Positions 53,383 to 61,479 of a stretch of 61,479 nt of DNA are shown here, piece after piece; position 1 is the first letter of the stretch, and the number at the start of each line of letters is the position of its first letter. Made by a program: the position numbers and the translations under genes. The DNA is from an uncultured Desulfobacteraceae bacterium (GTDB lineage Bacteria; Desulfobacterota; Desulfobacteria; Desulfobacterales; Desulfobacteraceae): NCBI GenBank assembly GCA_913041495.1, contig CAJWHT010000007.1, forward strand, positions 1 to 61,479. The letters run 5' to 3'. The notes under the pieces are model-generated. The model did no database searches. It was not told where the DNA came from and saw only the letters and a list, made by a program, of their open reading frames with translations.

Positions 53383-53611
53383 ATGAATTGTAGTGAAAAA
53401 GAAAGGGGCTGGATTTTGAGTAAAATCATAGTGGTTATCGCAGAGGAACACTGCATTTTAAGAGACGGGCTGCGGGTGATGCTGGAAAGCACTGATCAAT
53501 TTGATATTGTCAGCGAGGCTGAAGACGGCCTTTGCGTCCCTGGAGAACGACACACCAGATCTTCTGATTCTTGATTTGTCCATGCCCAAGTACAACGGGC
53601 TGTCCGTTTAA
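53383..53611 (+). pseudogene. Decayed NarL-type response regulator (receiver fragment)
   Basis: The first frame encodes a receiver start (KIIVVIAEEHCILRDGLRVM, FDIVSEAEDG). After about 53525 the sense continues in another frame with ENDTPDLLILDLSMPKYNG, which contains the phospho-acceptor Asp. A TAA at 53609-53611 then ends it before the rest of the receiver. The LuxR-type DNA-binding domain is missing altogether. At least one frameshift and one large deletion are needed, so this is a relic. The likely start was TTG 53416 behind GAAAGGGG. Confidence 0.75.
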
Positions 53612-53834
53612 ATCTTGCCCCCCAACCTTGGGTCCACAACCCTAACGGCCTGCGTTTCGGTTTGGGATGGGGGATTTCACCGGTATAAATACAGGATTTC
53701 CCGGCTTTTGCCACTTGGGGCTATCAGATACATATGAGAAAGCCTGCAGGAAAACCAGTCGGCAACAAGAGTGACATTTCGAAGCCGATGGCTCATCTCA
53801 AACTGATAAACCGAATGCAATCAAGGGAGGCTGC

Positions 53835-55070
53835 ATGGATCTTTTTTTAAGGCGATGGGGGGAATCCGCCCATACAAGCCTTGGCTTTTTCTGGATGGCC
53901 CTGTGGGCATTTGCCCTGGGGTATATCATTTCCAGTCTCATACAGGTTCTTGTGACACAGAAACGCATGAAGGCGGCTATGGGAGACACCGGTCCCAAAA
54001 GCATTGCCCTGGGCACGTTTTTCGGTTTCATTTCAAGTTCCTGCAGTTTTGCCGCATTGTCCACCACCCGTGCCTTGTTTCAAAAAGGGGCCGGTTTGGT
54101 ACCGTCATTGGCCTTCATGCTCTCATCCACCAACCTGGTCATAGAGCTGGGAATTGTCATCGCCATCTTCTTGAGCTGGCAGTTTGTTGTGGGGGAATAT
54201 CTGGGGGGGCTTCTATTAATATTTTTGGCCTGGGGCTATGTACGCCTTACCCGGCCGGACCGCCTGGTCAAATCGGTACGGGAGCGGTTTGACCGCGAGC
54301 ATGAAGATACCGGGGGCGAGAAAACGGACTGGAAGGAAAAGGCCTTGTCGCTCAATGGCTGGCAGCAGATCGGGATGCAATATGTGATGGAGTGGCAGAT
54401 GGTATGGAAAGATGTCTTGATCGGATTTACCGTCGCAGGTATTATCGCCGCATTTGTTCCGGATGCTTTTTTTGAAGCCCTGTTTACAGGGTCCGGCAGC
54501 GGGGCGTCAGGTGAACTTGGCTTCCCGTCCCTGCTTGCCCAGACCCTGGTGGGTCCCCTGGCTGCATTTTTGACCTTTATCGGTTCAATGGGGAATATTC
54601 CGCTGGCAGCCCTGCTGTTTGACCGGGGGGTGAGTTTTGCAGGCGTCATGGCGTTTATTTTTTCCGATTTGGTCGTCCTGCCGGTACTCCGCATAAATGC
54701 GGAATATTACGGTTGGAAAATGGCGCTTTATATTATGTCGCTGCTGCTGACCTGCCTTGTGGCAGCCGCGTTGCTGATGCACTACGGTTTTTTGATGTTC
54801 GGCCTCCTGCCGGAGAATTCCCCGGGCACGTCAATTTCGGAACGGGCCTTTTTTGAATTCAACTACGGCTTTTTTCTAAATATCCTTTTCATGGCGGTCA
54901 GTGCCGTGCTGGTATGGCTGTGGCGGGGCCGGAAAAAAAATATGGATCACGACCATCATCACGGAGATTCAAAGACAGGCCTGTCTGAAAAAATACTCCG
55001 GGTGATCAGCATCCTGGCACTTGCCTGGCTGTCTTGCGGGATGATCGTATATCTTGTTTATCCGGGATAA
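53835..55070 (+). CDS. ArsP-like (COG0701) permease
   Basis: A 411-residue membrane protein with about ten helices in two halves. The first half has the signature FFGFISSSCSFAALSTTRAL and the second FIGSMGNIPLAALLF, as in the permease family that includes the organoarsenical exporter ArsP and related uncharacterised permeases. The C-terminal loop is His-rich (MDHDHHHGD), which may bind a metal ion. The start ATG is preceded by AGGGAGGCTGC. No arsenic regulator or arsenate reductase gene is adjacent, so the substrate is open. Confidence 0.8.
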   Translation: MDLFLRRWGESAHTSLGFFWMALWAFALGYIISSLIQVLVTQKRMKAAMGDTGPKSIALGTFFGFISSSCSFAALSTTRALFQKGAGLVPSLAFMLSSTNLVIELGIVIAIFLSWQFVVGEYLGGLLLIFLAWGYVRLTRPDRLVKSVRERFDREHEDTGGEKTDWKEKALSLNGWQQIGMQYVMEWQMVWKDVLIGFTVAGIIAAFVPDAFFEALFTGSGSGASGELGFPSLLAQTLVGPLAAFLTFIGSMGNIPLAALLFDRGVSFAGVMAFIFSDLVVLPVLRINAEYYGWKMALYIMSLLLTCLVAAALLMHYGFLMFGLLPENSPGTSISERAFFEFNYGFFLNILFMAVSAVLVWLWRGRKKNMDHDHHHGDSKTGLSEKILRVISILALAWLSCGMIVYLVYPG

Positions 55071-55235
55071 CTCGTTCATCAGGCCGAATAATTTGTGGCC
55101 CAGATCAAAAGCCGGATCGGTGAGCATGGGGCTGAGAACGTAACCTTGCTGAGTGCAGATTGAAATCGGTCTTGCCGAACATATATTAATTATATTACAT
55201 GAATTTTGATGCCGTACATAGGAACAGGAGGAAAT

Positions 55236-55667
55236 ATGAACAAGTGGAAAGAACTGGTTGCCTTTTGTGCAATAAGCCTGTTTTGTCTGGGAGCGATGAC
55301 TGGGTGTACATCGGTGAGTTTGACGGCAGGGGATTCGCCGGGGTCTATTGAACACAGACGGGGTAACGGCCCCCCTCCCTGGGCGCCTGCCCATGGCTAC
55401 AGAGCAAAACACAGCTACAGGTATTATCCGGATAGCCGGGTTTATTACGAACGAAGCCGCGGGGTTTACTTTTATTATAGAAACGGAGAATGGCAGGTAT
55501 CGGCAAGTCTTCCGGCCGAAATTCGAATCGGGCTCGGCGATTATGTCACCGTTGAGATGGATGCAGACAGGCCCTATGTGTATCATTCCGATGTCGAGGC
55601 CAAATACCCGCCGGGCCAGGCCAAAAAATGGAAGGGCAAAGGAAAGAAAAAAGGGAAAAAATGGTAA
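55236..55667 (+). CDS. Small lipoprotein, Tyr/Lys-rich
   Basis: A 143-residue lipoprotein with lipobox MTGC near residue 24. The mature part has a Tyr-rich strand segment (YRYYPDSRVYYERSRGVYFY, then YRNGEWQVSASLP) like the repeats of small periplasmic proteins. It ends in a very basic Lys/Gly tail (KKWKGKGKKKGKKW) that could bind nucleic acid, lipid A or peptidoglycan. ATG 55236 follows CAGGAGGAAAT. A plausible promoter (TTGAAA 55160-55165, TATATT 55182-55187) lies upstream. The family was not recognised. Confidence 0.72.
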   Translation: MNKWKELVAFCAISLFCLGAMTGCTSVSLTAGDSPGSIEHRRGNGPPPWAPAHGYRAKHSYRYYPDSRVYYERSRGVYFYYRNGEWQVSASLPAEIRIGLGDYVTVEMDADRPYVYHSDVEAKYPPGQAKKWKGKGKKKGKKW

Positions 55668-55707
55668 GCCCTGTGAGGCTGAGTGCACTGCGTAAAGGAA
55701 CTGGTTT

Positions 55708-56541
55708 TTAGACCACCCGGTTCTTACCGCGTTCCTTGGCCTCATAAAGCCGTTTGTCTGCCTTTTCAACGAGATCTTCCACGGTATTGACGGTGTCTCC
55801 GCTCTGGGCGACGCCGATGCTGACCGTGACCGCAATATCTTTGGCCCGCATCTTTTCAACATTTTTTCTGATGCGCCGGGCCACGTCATGAGCCTGTTTT
55901 AACGGGGTCCCTGGCATGATGACCGCAAGCTCCTCCCCCCCGTATCTGGCAGCAAAATCCATATCCCGGATAGATTTCAAAACGGTTTTTCCCAATTTTT
56001 CCAGAACGCAGTCGCCTGCCTGGTGGCCGTGGGTATCGTTGACGACCTTGAAGTCATCGATATCGATCATGAGAAGGGAAACCGGTGTTTTGCCCCGGTT
56101 GGACTCCTCAACTTCTTTTTTAAGGATCACGGTGAACACCTCTTTCAGGTAGAGTCCGGTCAACTGGTCCACGGTGGTGTTGTCTGTGACAAACCCGCTT
56201 TTTTGTTCTTCAATAATTTTGGGCTCTGCCAAAGCCGGTACGATATTGGTCATATAGTCCAGGCAGGCCACGGTAATCCCCACATTTCTGCCAAGCTTTC
56301 GGTTGAGCAATTTCATGTGGGAAAGAATATTCTCCCAAAGATTTTTGGCCTTGGTATTCTCAAAGGATTCATGTGTGAGGGACAGGAGAATCAACGTGTA
56401 GATCCGGTCCTTGTATGCCTGTTCGTATTTCTTCAATAGAGGTTCATTCTCTGCGATCCGTTCAATTTCCTTCACCGATAACGTATTTTCATCCAAATCC
56501 ACGATGTCTTTAAGGTGTTCTTCTTTTTGGGGATCATCCAT
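55708..56541 (-). CDS. Diguanylate cyclase (cytosolic)
   Basis: A 277-residue protein with an all-helical N-terminal half (1-120) and a GGDEF domain (about 122-277). The active site is GGEEL (201-205), with an I-site RDMD (192-195) five residues upstream. GGEEL retains the needed residues, so activity is likely. There is no membrane helix. ATG 56541 is chosen; a TTG ten codons upstream has no better ribosome site. The promoter region carries a tandem 17-bp repeat. The downstream neighbour on the other side is the convergent lipoprotein gene. Confidence 0.87.
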   Translation of the reverse strand: MDDPQKEEHLKDIVDLDENTLSVKEIERIAENEPLLKKYEQAYKDRIYTLILLSLTHESFENTKAKNLWENILSHMKLLNRKLGRNVGITVACLDYMTNIVPALAEPKIIEEQKSGFVTDNTTVDQLTGLYLKEVFTVILKKEVEESNRGKTPVSLLMIDIDDFKVVNDTHGHQAGDCVLEKLGKTVLKSIRDMDFAARYGGEELAVIMPGTPLKQAHDVARRIRKNVEKMRAKDIAVTVSIGVAQSGDTVNTVEDLVEKADKRLYEAKERGKNRVV

Positions 56542-56579
56542 GTGTGTGTCTTCTTTGTTTGGTGGGTTCAACCGGGTTA

Positions 56580-56618
56580 TTGAGGATCACTATAAGTTGA
56601 GGGGCACTATAAGATCAA
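56580..56618 (-). promoter_or_regulatory. Promoter region with a tandem 17-bp repeat
   Basis: TTGAGGATCACTATAAG (56580-56596) and TTGAGGGGCACTATAAG (56597-56613) are adjacent direct repeats differing at two bases. On the minus strand each contains TATAGT. TTGATC (56613-56618) lies 18 bases before the TATAGT at 56589-56594, forming a plausible sigma-70 promoter for the diguanylate cyclase gene. The repeat may bind a regulator or result from a small duplication. Confidence 0.5.
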
Positions 56619-56669
56619 TCCGGGATGCTTGTAAAGCGGATAAAATGCATCATAGCCGGGTTGCCCCAA

Positions 56670-58592
56670 TCAGGAAGCCGCAAAATTTTTGTAGCTGTCC
56701 AGCTTCCGGTAGAGTGTGGCCCTTGAAATGCCCAGCCGTTTGGCGGTAAGCGCTCGGTTGTTGTTCGTCTGTTTCAAGGTGGCCTCAATGGTTTCTCTCA
56801 CCACCTCTTCCAGGGTACCGCCGGCCGGAGACGACTTGTCTGTCTTGGTCTTTGAAATCCCTAAGTGGGTGGTGTCAATGGCGTCGCCGCCGCAAAGGTG
56901 AAGGGCCCTTTGCATACAGTTTTCCAATTCCCTGACGTTCCCGGGCCAGTGGTAGCTCACCAGGAGGTCCCTGGCCTCGGGGCTCAAGTGCGGCGGGGAC
57001 GGGGTGTTTTCAGACAGAAACAGAGCGGCAAGGCGGAGGATATCTTTTTGTCCCCTGTCCTTGAGCGGGGGGATGCGGATGGGGAAAACGTTGAGCCGGT
57101 AGAAGAGGTCTTGCCTGAACCGGCCCTCCCGGATGGCTGTGGGCAGGTTGACATGGGTGGCGGCGATGATCCGGGTGTCAACGTTTACGGGCTTGTCGGC
57201 ACCGATGCGGTACACCTCCCCGGTCTGGAGTACCCGCAGCAGCTTAACCTGCATCCGGTGGGGCATATCCCCGATTTCATCCAGGAGAATGGTGCCGGTG
57301 TTGGCCAGTTCGAATTTTCCCGGCTTCCCCCCTTTGGCTGCACCGGTGAAGGTGCCGTCCACATAGCCGAATAACTCGCTTTCCAGGAGGTTGGCGGGGA
57401 TGGCGCCGCAGTTGATGGGGATAAAGGGATTCTGGTGCCTGCTGCTCCGGTTGTGGATGGCCTGGGCAAACAACTCCTTGCCCGTGCCGGTTTCCCCCTG
57501 GAGCAGGACGGTGCTGTCCGAAGAGGCCGCGCCCTTGGCCAGTTGCACCGCTTCGAGAAAGGCAGGTGATGATCCCACGATGCTGTCAAAGGTGAAATGG
57601 GCCCGGGTACCGGCGATGGTATCGGCCAGTTTATAAATATCCCTGACTTCGTTGAAGGAGATAACGGCGCCCAGCCGTTCTCCCCCCCGTGACACCACCA
57701 GCTGCACCGTGTGGATAAAACTGATGTTGTGATTCCGGACTTTCAGGCGGGCCTCTTTGTTGATCCAGGATTCGGGGTGGGCAGCCACGTCATCCAGGTC
57801 GATGTCCAGTCCCTTTAGTACGGACAAGGGCCTGCCTTCCAGATCGTCATTTTTCAGGATCTCCGCACCTTTTTGGTTCACCCGCCAGATCTGTTTTTCA
57901 CTGTTGATGATGATCAATGCCGTTCTTGAGTAAGAGATGATCCGGTCAAGGAAATTCAGGTTGGCGGCCAGGGCTTTGTTCCGCCGCAATACCCTGAGCT
58001 GCTGCTCGGCGGCACGGGCGGCCGTGGTCACCATGTAAAGGGTGTGGGGGTGGGTGTGGGCAGAAGAACCGGAGACAGCTATAATGCCGATGAGCTTCTT
58101 GTCCTTTCCGAAAATCGGTGCGGTGGAGCTGGTCAGGCCGTGGGCCTGGCGGCAGAAATGCTCGTCATCCACAAGCTGAATGGGGATCTTGAGTTTCAGC
58201 GCCAGGGAAATGGCCGTGGTGCCCACATCCTTTTCGGTCCAGCGGTAGCCGGGAACGCAGTTCCGTGACGCCGAGTCCTCGATCAGCTCTTCTTTTCCCC
58301 TGATATGCAGAATGTATCCGTCGGCATCCACTGCGGCAATGATGAAATCGTTGGGGGACAGGAGATTGTAAAACTCCTCAAACTGGGGCAGGAGAATATC
58401 CAGCAGTTCCGCGTTCCGGTGCCGCCGCTGGGAAAGCTCCGCAGGGGAGAGGATTTCCTGGTTCTTGTTCCTCAGGATCGGATCAATCCCGTATTCCCGT
58501 GAACGCCGGAAAGAGAGTGCGATCTGCTCCTTCATGGCCCCGGGGCTGATCATTTGTCCTCTTTCTATCGCAGGTGTCTCTTTTTCATACAT
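56670..58592 (-). CDS. Sigma-54 activator, AcoR type (GAF-PAS-AAA-Fis)
   Basis: A 640-residue activator without a receiver domain. A GAF-like sensor (about 60-200; FIIAAVDADGYILHIRG, CVPGYRWTEKDVGTTAISLA) is followed by a PAS region (205-320). The AAA+ domain (about 335-565) has Walker A GETGTGKE, the sigma-54 loop GTFTGA (Thr for Ala at position 2) and Walker B ILLDEIGDMP. A Fis-type helix-turn-helix ends it (ALTAKRLGISRATLYRKL). The order and the sensor motifs are those of AcoR-like regulators that respond to small metabolites. It is divergent from the three-gene FAD/2Fe-2S oxidase operon, which has a sigma-54 promoter, so it is the likely regulator. Confidence 0.92.
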   Translation of the reverse strand: MYEKETPAIERGQMISPGAMKEQIALSFRRSREYGIDPILRNKNQEILSPAELSQRRHRNAELLDILLPQFEEFYNLLSPNDFIIAAVDADGYILHIRGKEELIEDSASRNCVPGYRWTEKDVGTTAISLALKLKIPIQLVDDEHFCRQAHGLTSSTAPIFGKDKKLIGIIAVSGSSAHTHPHTLYMVTTAARAAEQQLRVLRRNKALAANLNFLDRIISYSRTALIIINSEKQIWRVNQKGAEILKNDDLEGRPLSVLKGLDIDLDDVAAHPESWINKEARLKVRNHNISFIHTVQLVVSRGGERLGAVISFNEVRDIYKLADTIAGTRAHFTFDSIVGSSPAFLEAVQLAKGAASSDSTVLLQGETGTGKELFAQAIHNRSSRHQNPFIPINCGAIPANLLESELFGYVDGTFTGAAKGGKPGKFELANTGTILLDEIGDMPHRMQVKLLRVLQTGEVYRIGADKPVNVDTRIIAATHVNLPTAIREGRFRQDLFYRLNVFPIRIPPLKDRGQKDILRLAALFLSENTPSPPHLSPEARDLLVSYHWPGNVRELENCMQRALHLCGGDAIDTTHLGISKTKTDKSSPAGGTLEEVVRETIEATLKQTNNNRALTAKRLGISRATLYRKLDSYKNFAAS

Positions 58593-58761
58593 ATTTTAAA
58601 ATACCCAGGAATTTCGATGATATTTAGCCGGTGATATCCTTCTATCCATCGGTTGTTAGTAAACGGTTCCGAGTATACAGAAGGTGAGCGTGTATTTCAA
58701 CTGCCGGAAGATAAAGGGAAATGGCATATTCAGTTTGCTGTATATGTCTATGGCATTGGTT

Positions 58762-58778
58762 TGTCTCAAAATCAGACA
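58762..58778 (+). promoter_or_regulatory. Candidate enhancer site for the AcoR-type activator
   Basis: TGTCT-CAAAATC-AGACA is a perfect dyad in its half-sites and lies 213 bases upstream of the sigma-54 promoter, a usual enhancer distance. Only one clear copy was found. Confidence 0.5.
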
Positions 58779-58990
58779 TGTTTCAAATCGAGTCATTTGC
58801 CGTTGATTCCGCGTCAATTCAGGGCTTGGTTTGTATGGACGGTTGGAGGATGTATTAAAATGAGTCACATTCCCCTGAGGAAAATCTGCTATAGGATCAC
58901 ATGAAATTGTAAAATGATGCGATGCTTTAGTTACAATGTCGTAAGAATACGGGGGGTTGCGAAGTTTTTGCCCCTGGGGAACCAGGAGGG

Positions 58991-59006
58991 TGGCATACCC
59001 TTTGCT
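58991..59006 (+). promoter_or_regulatory. Sigma-54 promoter of the oxidase operon
   Basis: TGGCATACCCTTTGCT matches the -24/-12 consensus with one substitution (T for C at the sixth base). It is 78 bases upstream of the GTG start at 59084. Confidence 0.75.
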
Positions 59007-59083
59007 TTTAGAGGGGCAGTGGAGACCGCCAGGTCTCGGAAATAGATACATTAACCGCCGGACATCCGGCAAGGAGAGCGTTT

Positions 59084-60205
59084 GTGAGAACAGCGGATAT
59101 CTTGGTCATCGGCGCTGGTATTACCGGATCTTCAACAGCCCTGGGACTGGTTCGCAAGGGGGCGGGACGGGTGGTGCTTCTGGACGAGCAGCTTAAAAGC
59201 CAGCGGCTGTCCCGGGGAAACTTCGGCCTGACCTGGTTCATGTGCAAAGGGGCCGGTTACCCGGGTTATGCCCTGTGGTCCCGGAAGGCTGCCGTGGCCT
59301 GGCCTGATTTTGCAAAAGGCCTTGAAGAGGAAACCGGTTACGATGTTGAACTGGACTGGACCGGCGGTGCTGTCCATGCCTTTGGCCAGGCGGAGCTGGA
59401 CGGCTTTGCCAAATCCGTTGGAACCATCAGGGAAGGCTGCCGCAGCGTGGACATTGATTATCCCGTGGAGATCCTTGACCGCAAACAATTCGCAGCGCTG
59501 ATGCCGGAGATGAGCCTGGGAGAGGAGGTATCGGGAGGCATGTACACCAGTGAACAGGGGCATGTAAACCCCTTAAAGCTTCTCGGTGCGGTACGGTGTG
59601 CTTTCCAGAAACTGGGGGGCGTCTACCATGCGGCCCAGGGGGCAAGACAGATCCTGCCCCAGGCAAACGGCACCATTCTGGTAAAGACCTGCAGCGACAC
59701 CTATGAATGCAAAAAGCTGGTTATTGCTGCCGGCCACGGCTCTGCCCGTCTTGTTGCGTCCCTGGGTGAAACCCTTCATATCTATCCCCAGCGCGGCCAG
59801 CTCATGGTAACGGCCCGGTGCCGGCGCAAACTCCATGTCCCCCTGCTCAGCGTTCGCCAGACCCAGGACGGCACTTACATGATCGGGTTGTCCACGGAGA
59901 ATACGGCCCTGGACACCCGGGTTTCCGCAGATGCCATGAAATCCCAGGCCGCCACTGCGGTCCGCATCTTTCCGGAGCTGGGAAACCTCAACTGGGTTAG
60001 GGCCTGGGGGGCCATCCGGGTCATGACACCGGACGGCGGCCCCATTTATAGTCAAATCGGGGACCATGAGAACATCAGCGTTCTTGCCCTTCACAGCGGG
60101 ATCTCCCTGGCCCCGCTCCATACCGGCTCCATCGCCCCCTGGATCCTGGGGGAAACCACAGACAACCAGATTTCAGAATTTTCCAACGGACGGTTCCATG
60201 CGTAA
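59084..60205 (+). CDS. FAD-dependent amino acid/opine oxidase subunit (DAO family)
   Basis: A 373-residue flavoprotein of the D-amino-acid/glycine oxidase fold with DILVIGAGITGSSTALGL (FAD loop) at the N-terminus and the C-terminal HSGISLAPLHTGSIAPWILG. It corresponds to the beta/C-type subunit of the HcnABC, opine oxidase and hydroxyproline dehydrogenase complexes. The two other subunits follow in the same operon. The substrate is probably an amino acid or opine; electrons would pass through the 2Fe-2S and second FAD subunits. The start is GTG with AAGGAGAG seven bases upstream. Expression appears to depend on sigma-54. Confidence 0.87.
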   Translation: MRTADILVIGAGITGSSTALGLVRKGAGRVVLLDEQLKSQRLSRGNFGLTWFMCKGAGYPGYALWSRKAAVAWPDFAKGLEEETGYDVELDWTGGAVHAFGQAELDGFAKSVGTIREGCRSVDIDYPVEILDRKQFAALMPEMSLGEEVSGGMYTSEQGHVNPLKLLGAVRCAFQKLGGVYHAAQGARQILPQANGTILVKTCSDTYECKKLVIAAGHGSARLVASLGETLHIYPQRGQLMVTARCRRKLHVPLLSVRQTQDGTYMIGLSTENTALDTRVSADAMKSQAATAVRIFPELGNLNWVRAWGAIRVMTPDGGPIYSQIGDHENISVLALHSGISLAPLHTGSIAPWILGETTDNQISEFSNGRFHA

Positions 60206-60545
60206 AGAATACACAACAACCGGGGGGAGCACTCCCGGTTTCACATCAGACGATACCCGGACCGAAACCGTTTTCGTCATCCTGGACGGAACGGCCGTCG
60301 CCCTGCCAAAGGACGTCAGTGTTGCCGCAGGACTCCTGGGGATCGGTGAGATGATCTCCCGGATATCCCCTTCATCCCAAAAGCCCTGCTCTCCCCACTG
60401 CCTGATGGGCGTCTGCTACGAGTGCATGATGGAGATCAACGGCGTACAGCGCCAGGCCTGCCTGACTGATCCCGAGGAGGGCATGGTGATCAACCGCCGG
60501 CTGAATTCCCAAGGGTATGAGAGAGTCAAAGGAGATAAGGCATGA
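60198..60545 (+). CDS. 2Fe-2S subunit of the oxidase complex
   Basis: A 115-residue protein with a ferredoxin-type cysteine pattern (CSPHCLMGVCYECMMEINGV, then RQACL) as in HcnA/OoxA-type small subunits that bind one 2Fe-2S cluster. ATG 60198 lies inside the end of the preceding gene (8-base overlap), and the stop overlaps the next start (ATGA), so the three subunits are translationally coupled. The N-terminal 25 residues are polar and variable. Confidence 0.88.
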   Translation: MRKEYTTTGGSTPGFTSDDTRTETVFVILDGTAVALPKDVSVAAGLLGIGEMISRISPSSQKPCSPHCLMGVCYECMMEINGVQRQACLTDPEEGMVINRRLNSQGYERVKGDKA

Positions 60546-61479
60546 GCCACCACTACGACGTGATTGTCATCGGCGCCGGCCCTGCCGGCCTGAGTGCCGC
60601 CACCCTCCTGACCCGCATGGGACTGGACGTCCTGGCACTGGACGAACAGCCGCGGCCTGGCGGGCAGATTTACAGAAATGTTGAGGGTGCCGGCGCCCAA
60701 AGGCTGACCCTTTTCGGCACGGACTACAGCGACGGTCTCGACCTGGTGCGTGATTTCAGAGCGGCGGGTGTGGCTTATGAATCGGGCGCTTCGGTATGGC
60801 AGGTGGAACCGGACGGCCGGGTCTGCTACTCAAAGGACGGGGCATCCAAACAGATCTCTGCCAACTATATTATCGCCGCCACAGGGGCCATGGAACGGCC
60901 GGTGCCCATCGCGGGCTGGACTCTTCCCGGGGTCATGGGCGCGGGGGCAGCCAACAATCTGGCCAAGGAAGCAGGGCTTTGCCCGGCCGGAAAAGTCGTT
61001 CTTGCCGGCAGCGGACCACTCCTGCTTTTAGAGGCCTCTATCCTGATGAAGAAGGGCGTGGAGATTGCGGCCATCCTGGAAACCACGGATCTTATCCCCG
61101 GGGCGGATGCCGCGGCCAAGCTGCCCAAAGCCCTCATGGGATGGGAACTATTGTCCAAAGGCGCTGCCATGCTGATGGAACTTCGCAAGGCGGGTATTCC
61201 CCACCACCGGGGAGTCCGCCACATCAGAGCCCTGGGAACCGATGCCCTGGGCGGTGTGGAAGCCAGCGTAAAGGGGAAAAACCTGGTGCTTGACGCAGAC
61301 CTGCTGCTGCTTCACTTCGGGGTGATTCCCAACACCCATATTTTCAGGCAGGCCGGCTGCCGGATGGTCTGGGACCAAAAGCTTCGGTACTGGTACCCGG
61401 CCAGCGACGACTGGGGCCGTACCAACTTTGAAAAGATCTTTGCGGCAGGTGACGGCAGCCGGGTCCACGGGGCGGTTGC
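60542..61479 (+). CDS. FAD/NAD(P)-type oxidoreductase subunit (HcnB/OoxA-like), 3' part beyond window
   Basis: The visible 312 residues begin YDVIVIGAGPAGLSAATLL, continue with a second dinucleotide loop region (GKVVLAGSGPLLLLEASIL), and end in IFAAGDGSRVHGAV, the C-terminal FAD-binding motif. This is the large alpha subunit of the three-part oxidase (HcnB, opine oxidase A or hydroxyproline dehydrogenase type). The coding sequence leaves the window, so the C-terminal Cys-rich domain sometimes found in this family cannot be judged. The start overlaps the stop of the 2Fe-2S gene by ATGA. Confidence 0.88.
   Translation, partial: MSHHYDVIVIGAGPAGLSAATLLTRMGLDVLALDEQPRPGGQIYRNVEGAGAQRLTLFGTDYSDGLDLVRDFRAAGVAYESGASVWQVEPDGRVCYSKDGASKQISANYIIAATGAMERPVPIAGWTLPGVMGAGAANNLAKEAGLCPAGKVVLAGSGPLLLLEASILMKKGVEIAAILETTDLIPGADAAAKLPKALMGWELLSKGAAMLMELRKAGIPHHRGVRHIRALGTDALGGVEASVKGKNLVLDADLLLLHFGVIPNTHIFRQAGCRMVWDQKLRYWYPASDDWGRTNFEKIFAAGDGSRVHGAV

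Larger units (their letters stand above)
58593..59083. other. Regulatory gap between activator gene and oxidase operon
   Basis: This 490-base stretch holds no convincing gene. It is AT-rich near 58.6-58.95 kb and contains a dyad at 58762 and a sigma-54 promoter at 58991. The ribosome site AAGGAGAG of the first oxidase gene is at its right end. Confidence 0.6.

Noticed and set aside
58656-59072. 138-codon minus-strand frame in the gap before the oxidase operon
   Set aside because: It crosses the sigma-54 promoter and dyad, lacks a ribosome site and has no recognisable domain.

Overview
The window reads as chromosomal DNA from a GC-rich, anaerobic, motile Desulfobacterota bacterium, most like a sulfate reducer of the Desulfobacteraceae. 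Supporting signs are a CooA/CooS carbon monoxide system with a CX2C-type D-cluster motif (the Desulfovibrio-type variant), heavy use of sigma-54 promoters, many two-component, chemotaxis and cyclic-di-GMP genes, and a fused HisH-HisF protein. The assignment is inference from gene content; no rRNA or tRNA gene was recognised. The window opens inside aroK (minus strand) and closes inside an FAD oxidoreductase gene (plus strand).

Layout. 1-6.8 kb: partial shikimate kinase behind a candidate structured RNA, a lower-GC KilA-N gene, a YcaQ-type DNA glycosylase, an exported LPP20-like protein, panC and a hybrid sensor kinase. 6.9-13.3 kb: HD hydrolase, a sigma-54-driven diguanylate cyclase, a 932-residue DUF1638-hydantoinase fusion, an SDR and a DsbA-family protein. 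13.3-19.6 kb: a Crp-type regulator followed by a kinase-lipoprotein-sigma-54 activator triad with the layout of GlrK-QseG-GlrR (QseEGF). Next to it is a pair of divergent sigma-54 promoters, with repeated activator-like sites between them, driving three envelope-type genes. 19.6-25.1 kb: a TetR-controlled operon of PLP enzyme, GMC oxidoreductase and an aldehyde dehydrogenase carrying an extra small domain. 25.2-33.6 kb: TPR-sulfotransferase, cheD-HDOD-cheY-cheX-cheB (cheB frameshifted), an MCP and an unknown protein with a canonical sigma-54 promoter.

33.8-36.7 kb is the best self-contained regulatory unit. cooA and cooS each have a perfect TGTCG-N6-CGACA dyad placed exactly 29.5 bp before a -10 box, suggesting that CooA activates both its own gene and CO dehydrogenase. 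36.7-45.4 kb is housekeeping: eukaryote-type hisHF, a methyltransferase, asnS, a radical SAM protein and RNase G. 45.6-53.1 kb holds a phosphatase-lipid kinase fusion, an SLC12-type transporter, a flavin disulfide reductase with a fused coiled-coil tail and an EEP-family hydrolase. 53.4-61.5 kb has a decayed response regulator, an ArsP-like permease, a small lipoprotein, a second diguanylate cyclase, and an AcoR-type sigma-54 activator divergent from an HcnABC/opine-oxidase-like operon with its own sigma-54 promoter.

The main theme is regulation. Five near-consensus -24/-12 promoters and two sigma-54 activators lie within 61 kb, and in two places activator, candidate binding site and target promoter can be linked by position. 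Motif matches were made by eye; no database search was run.
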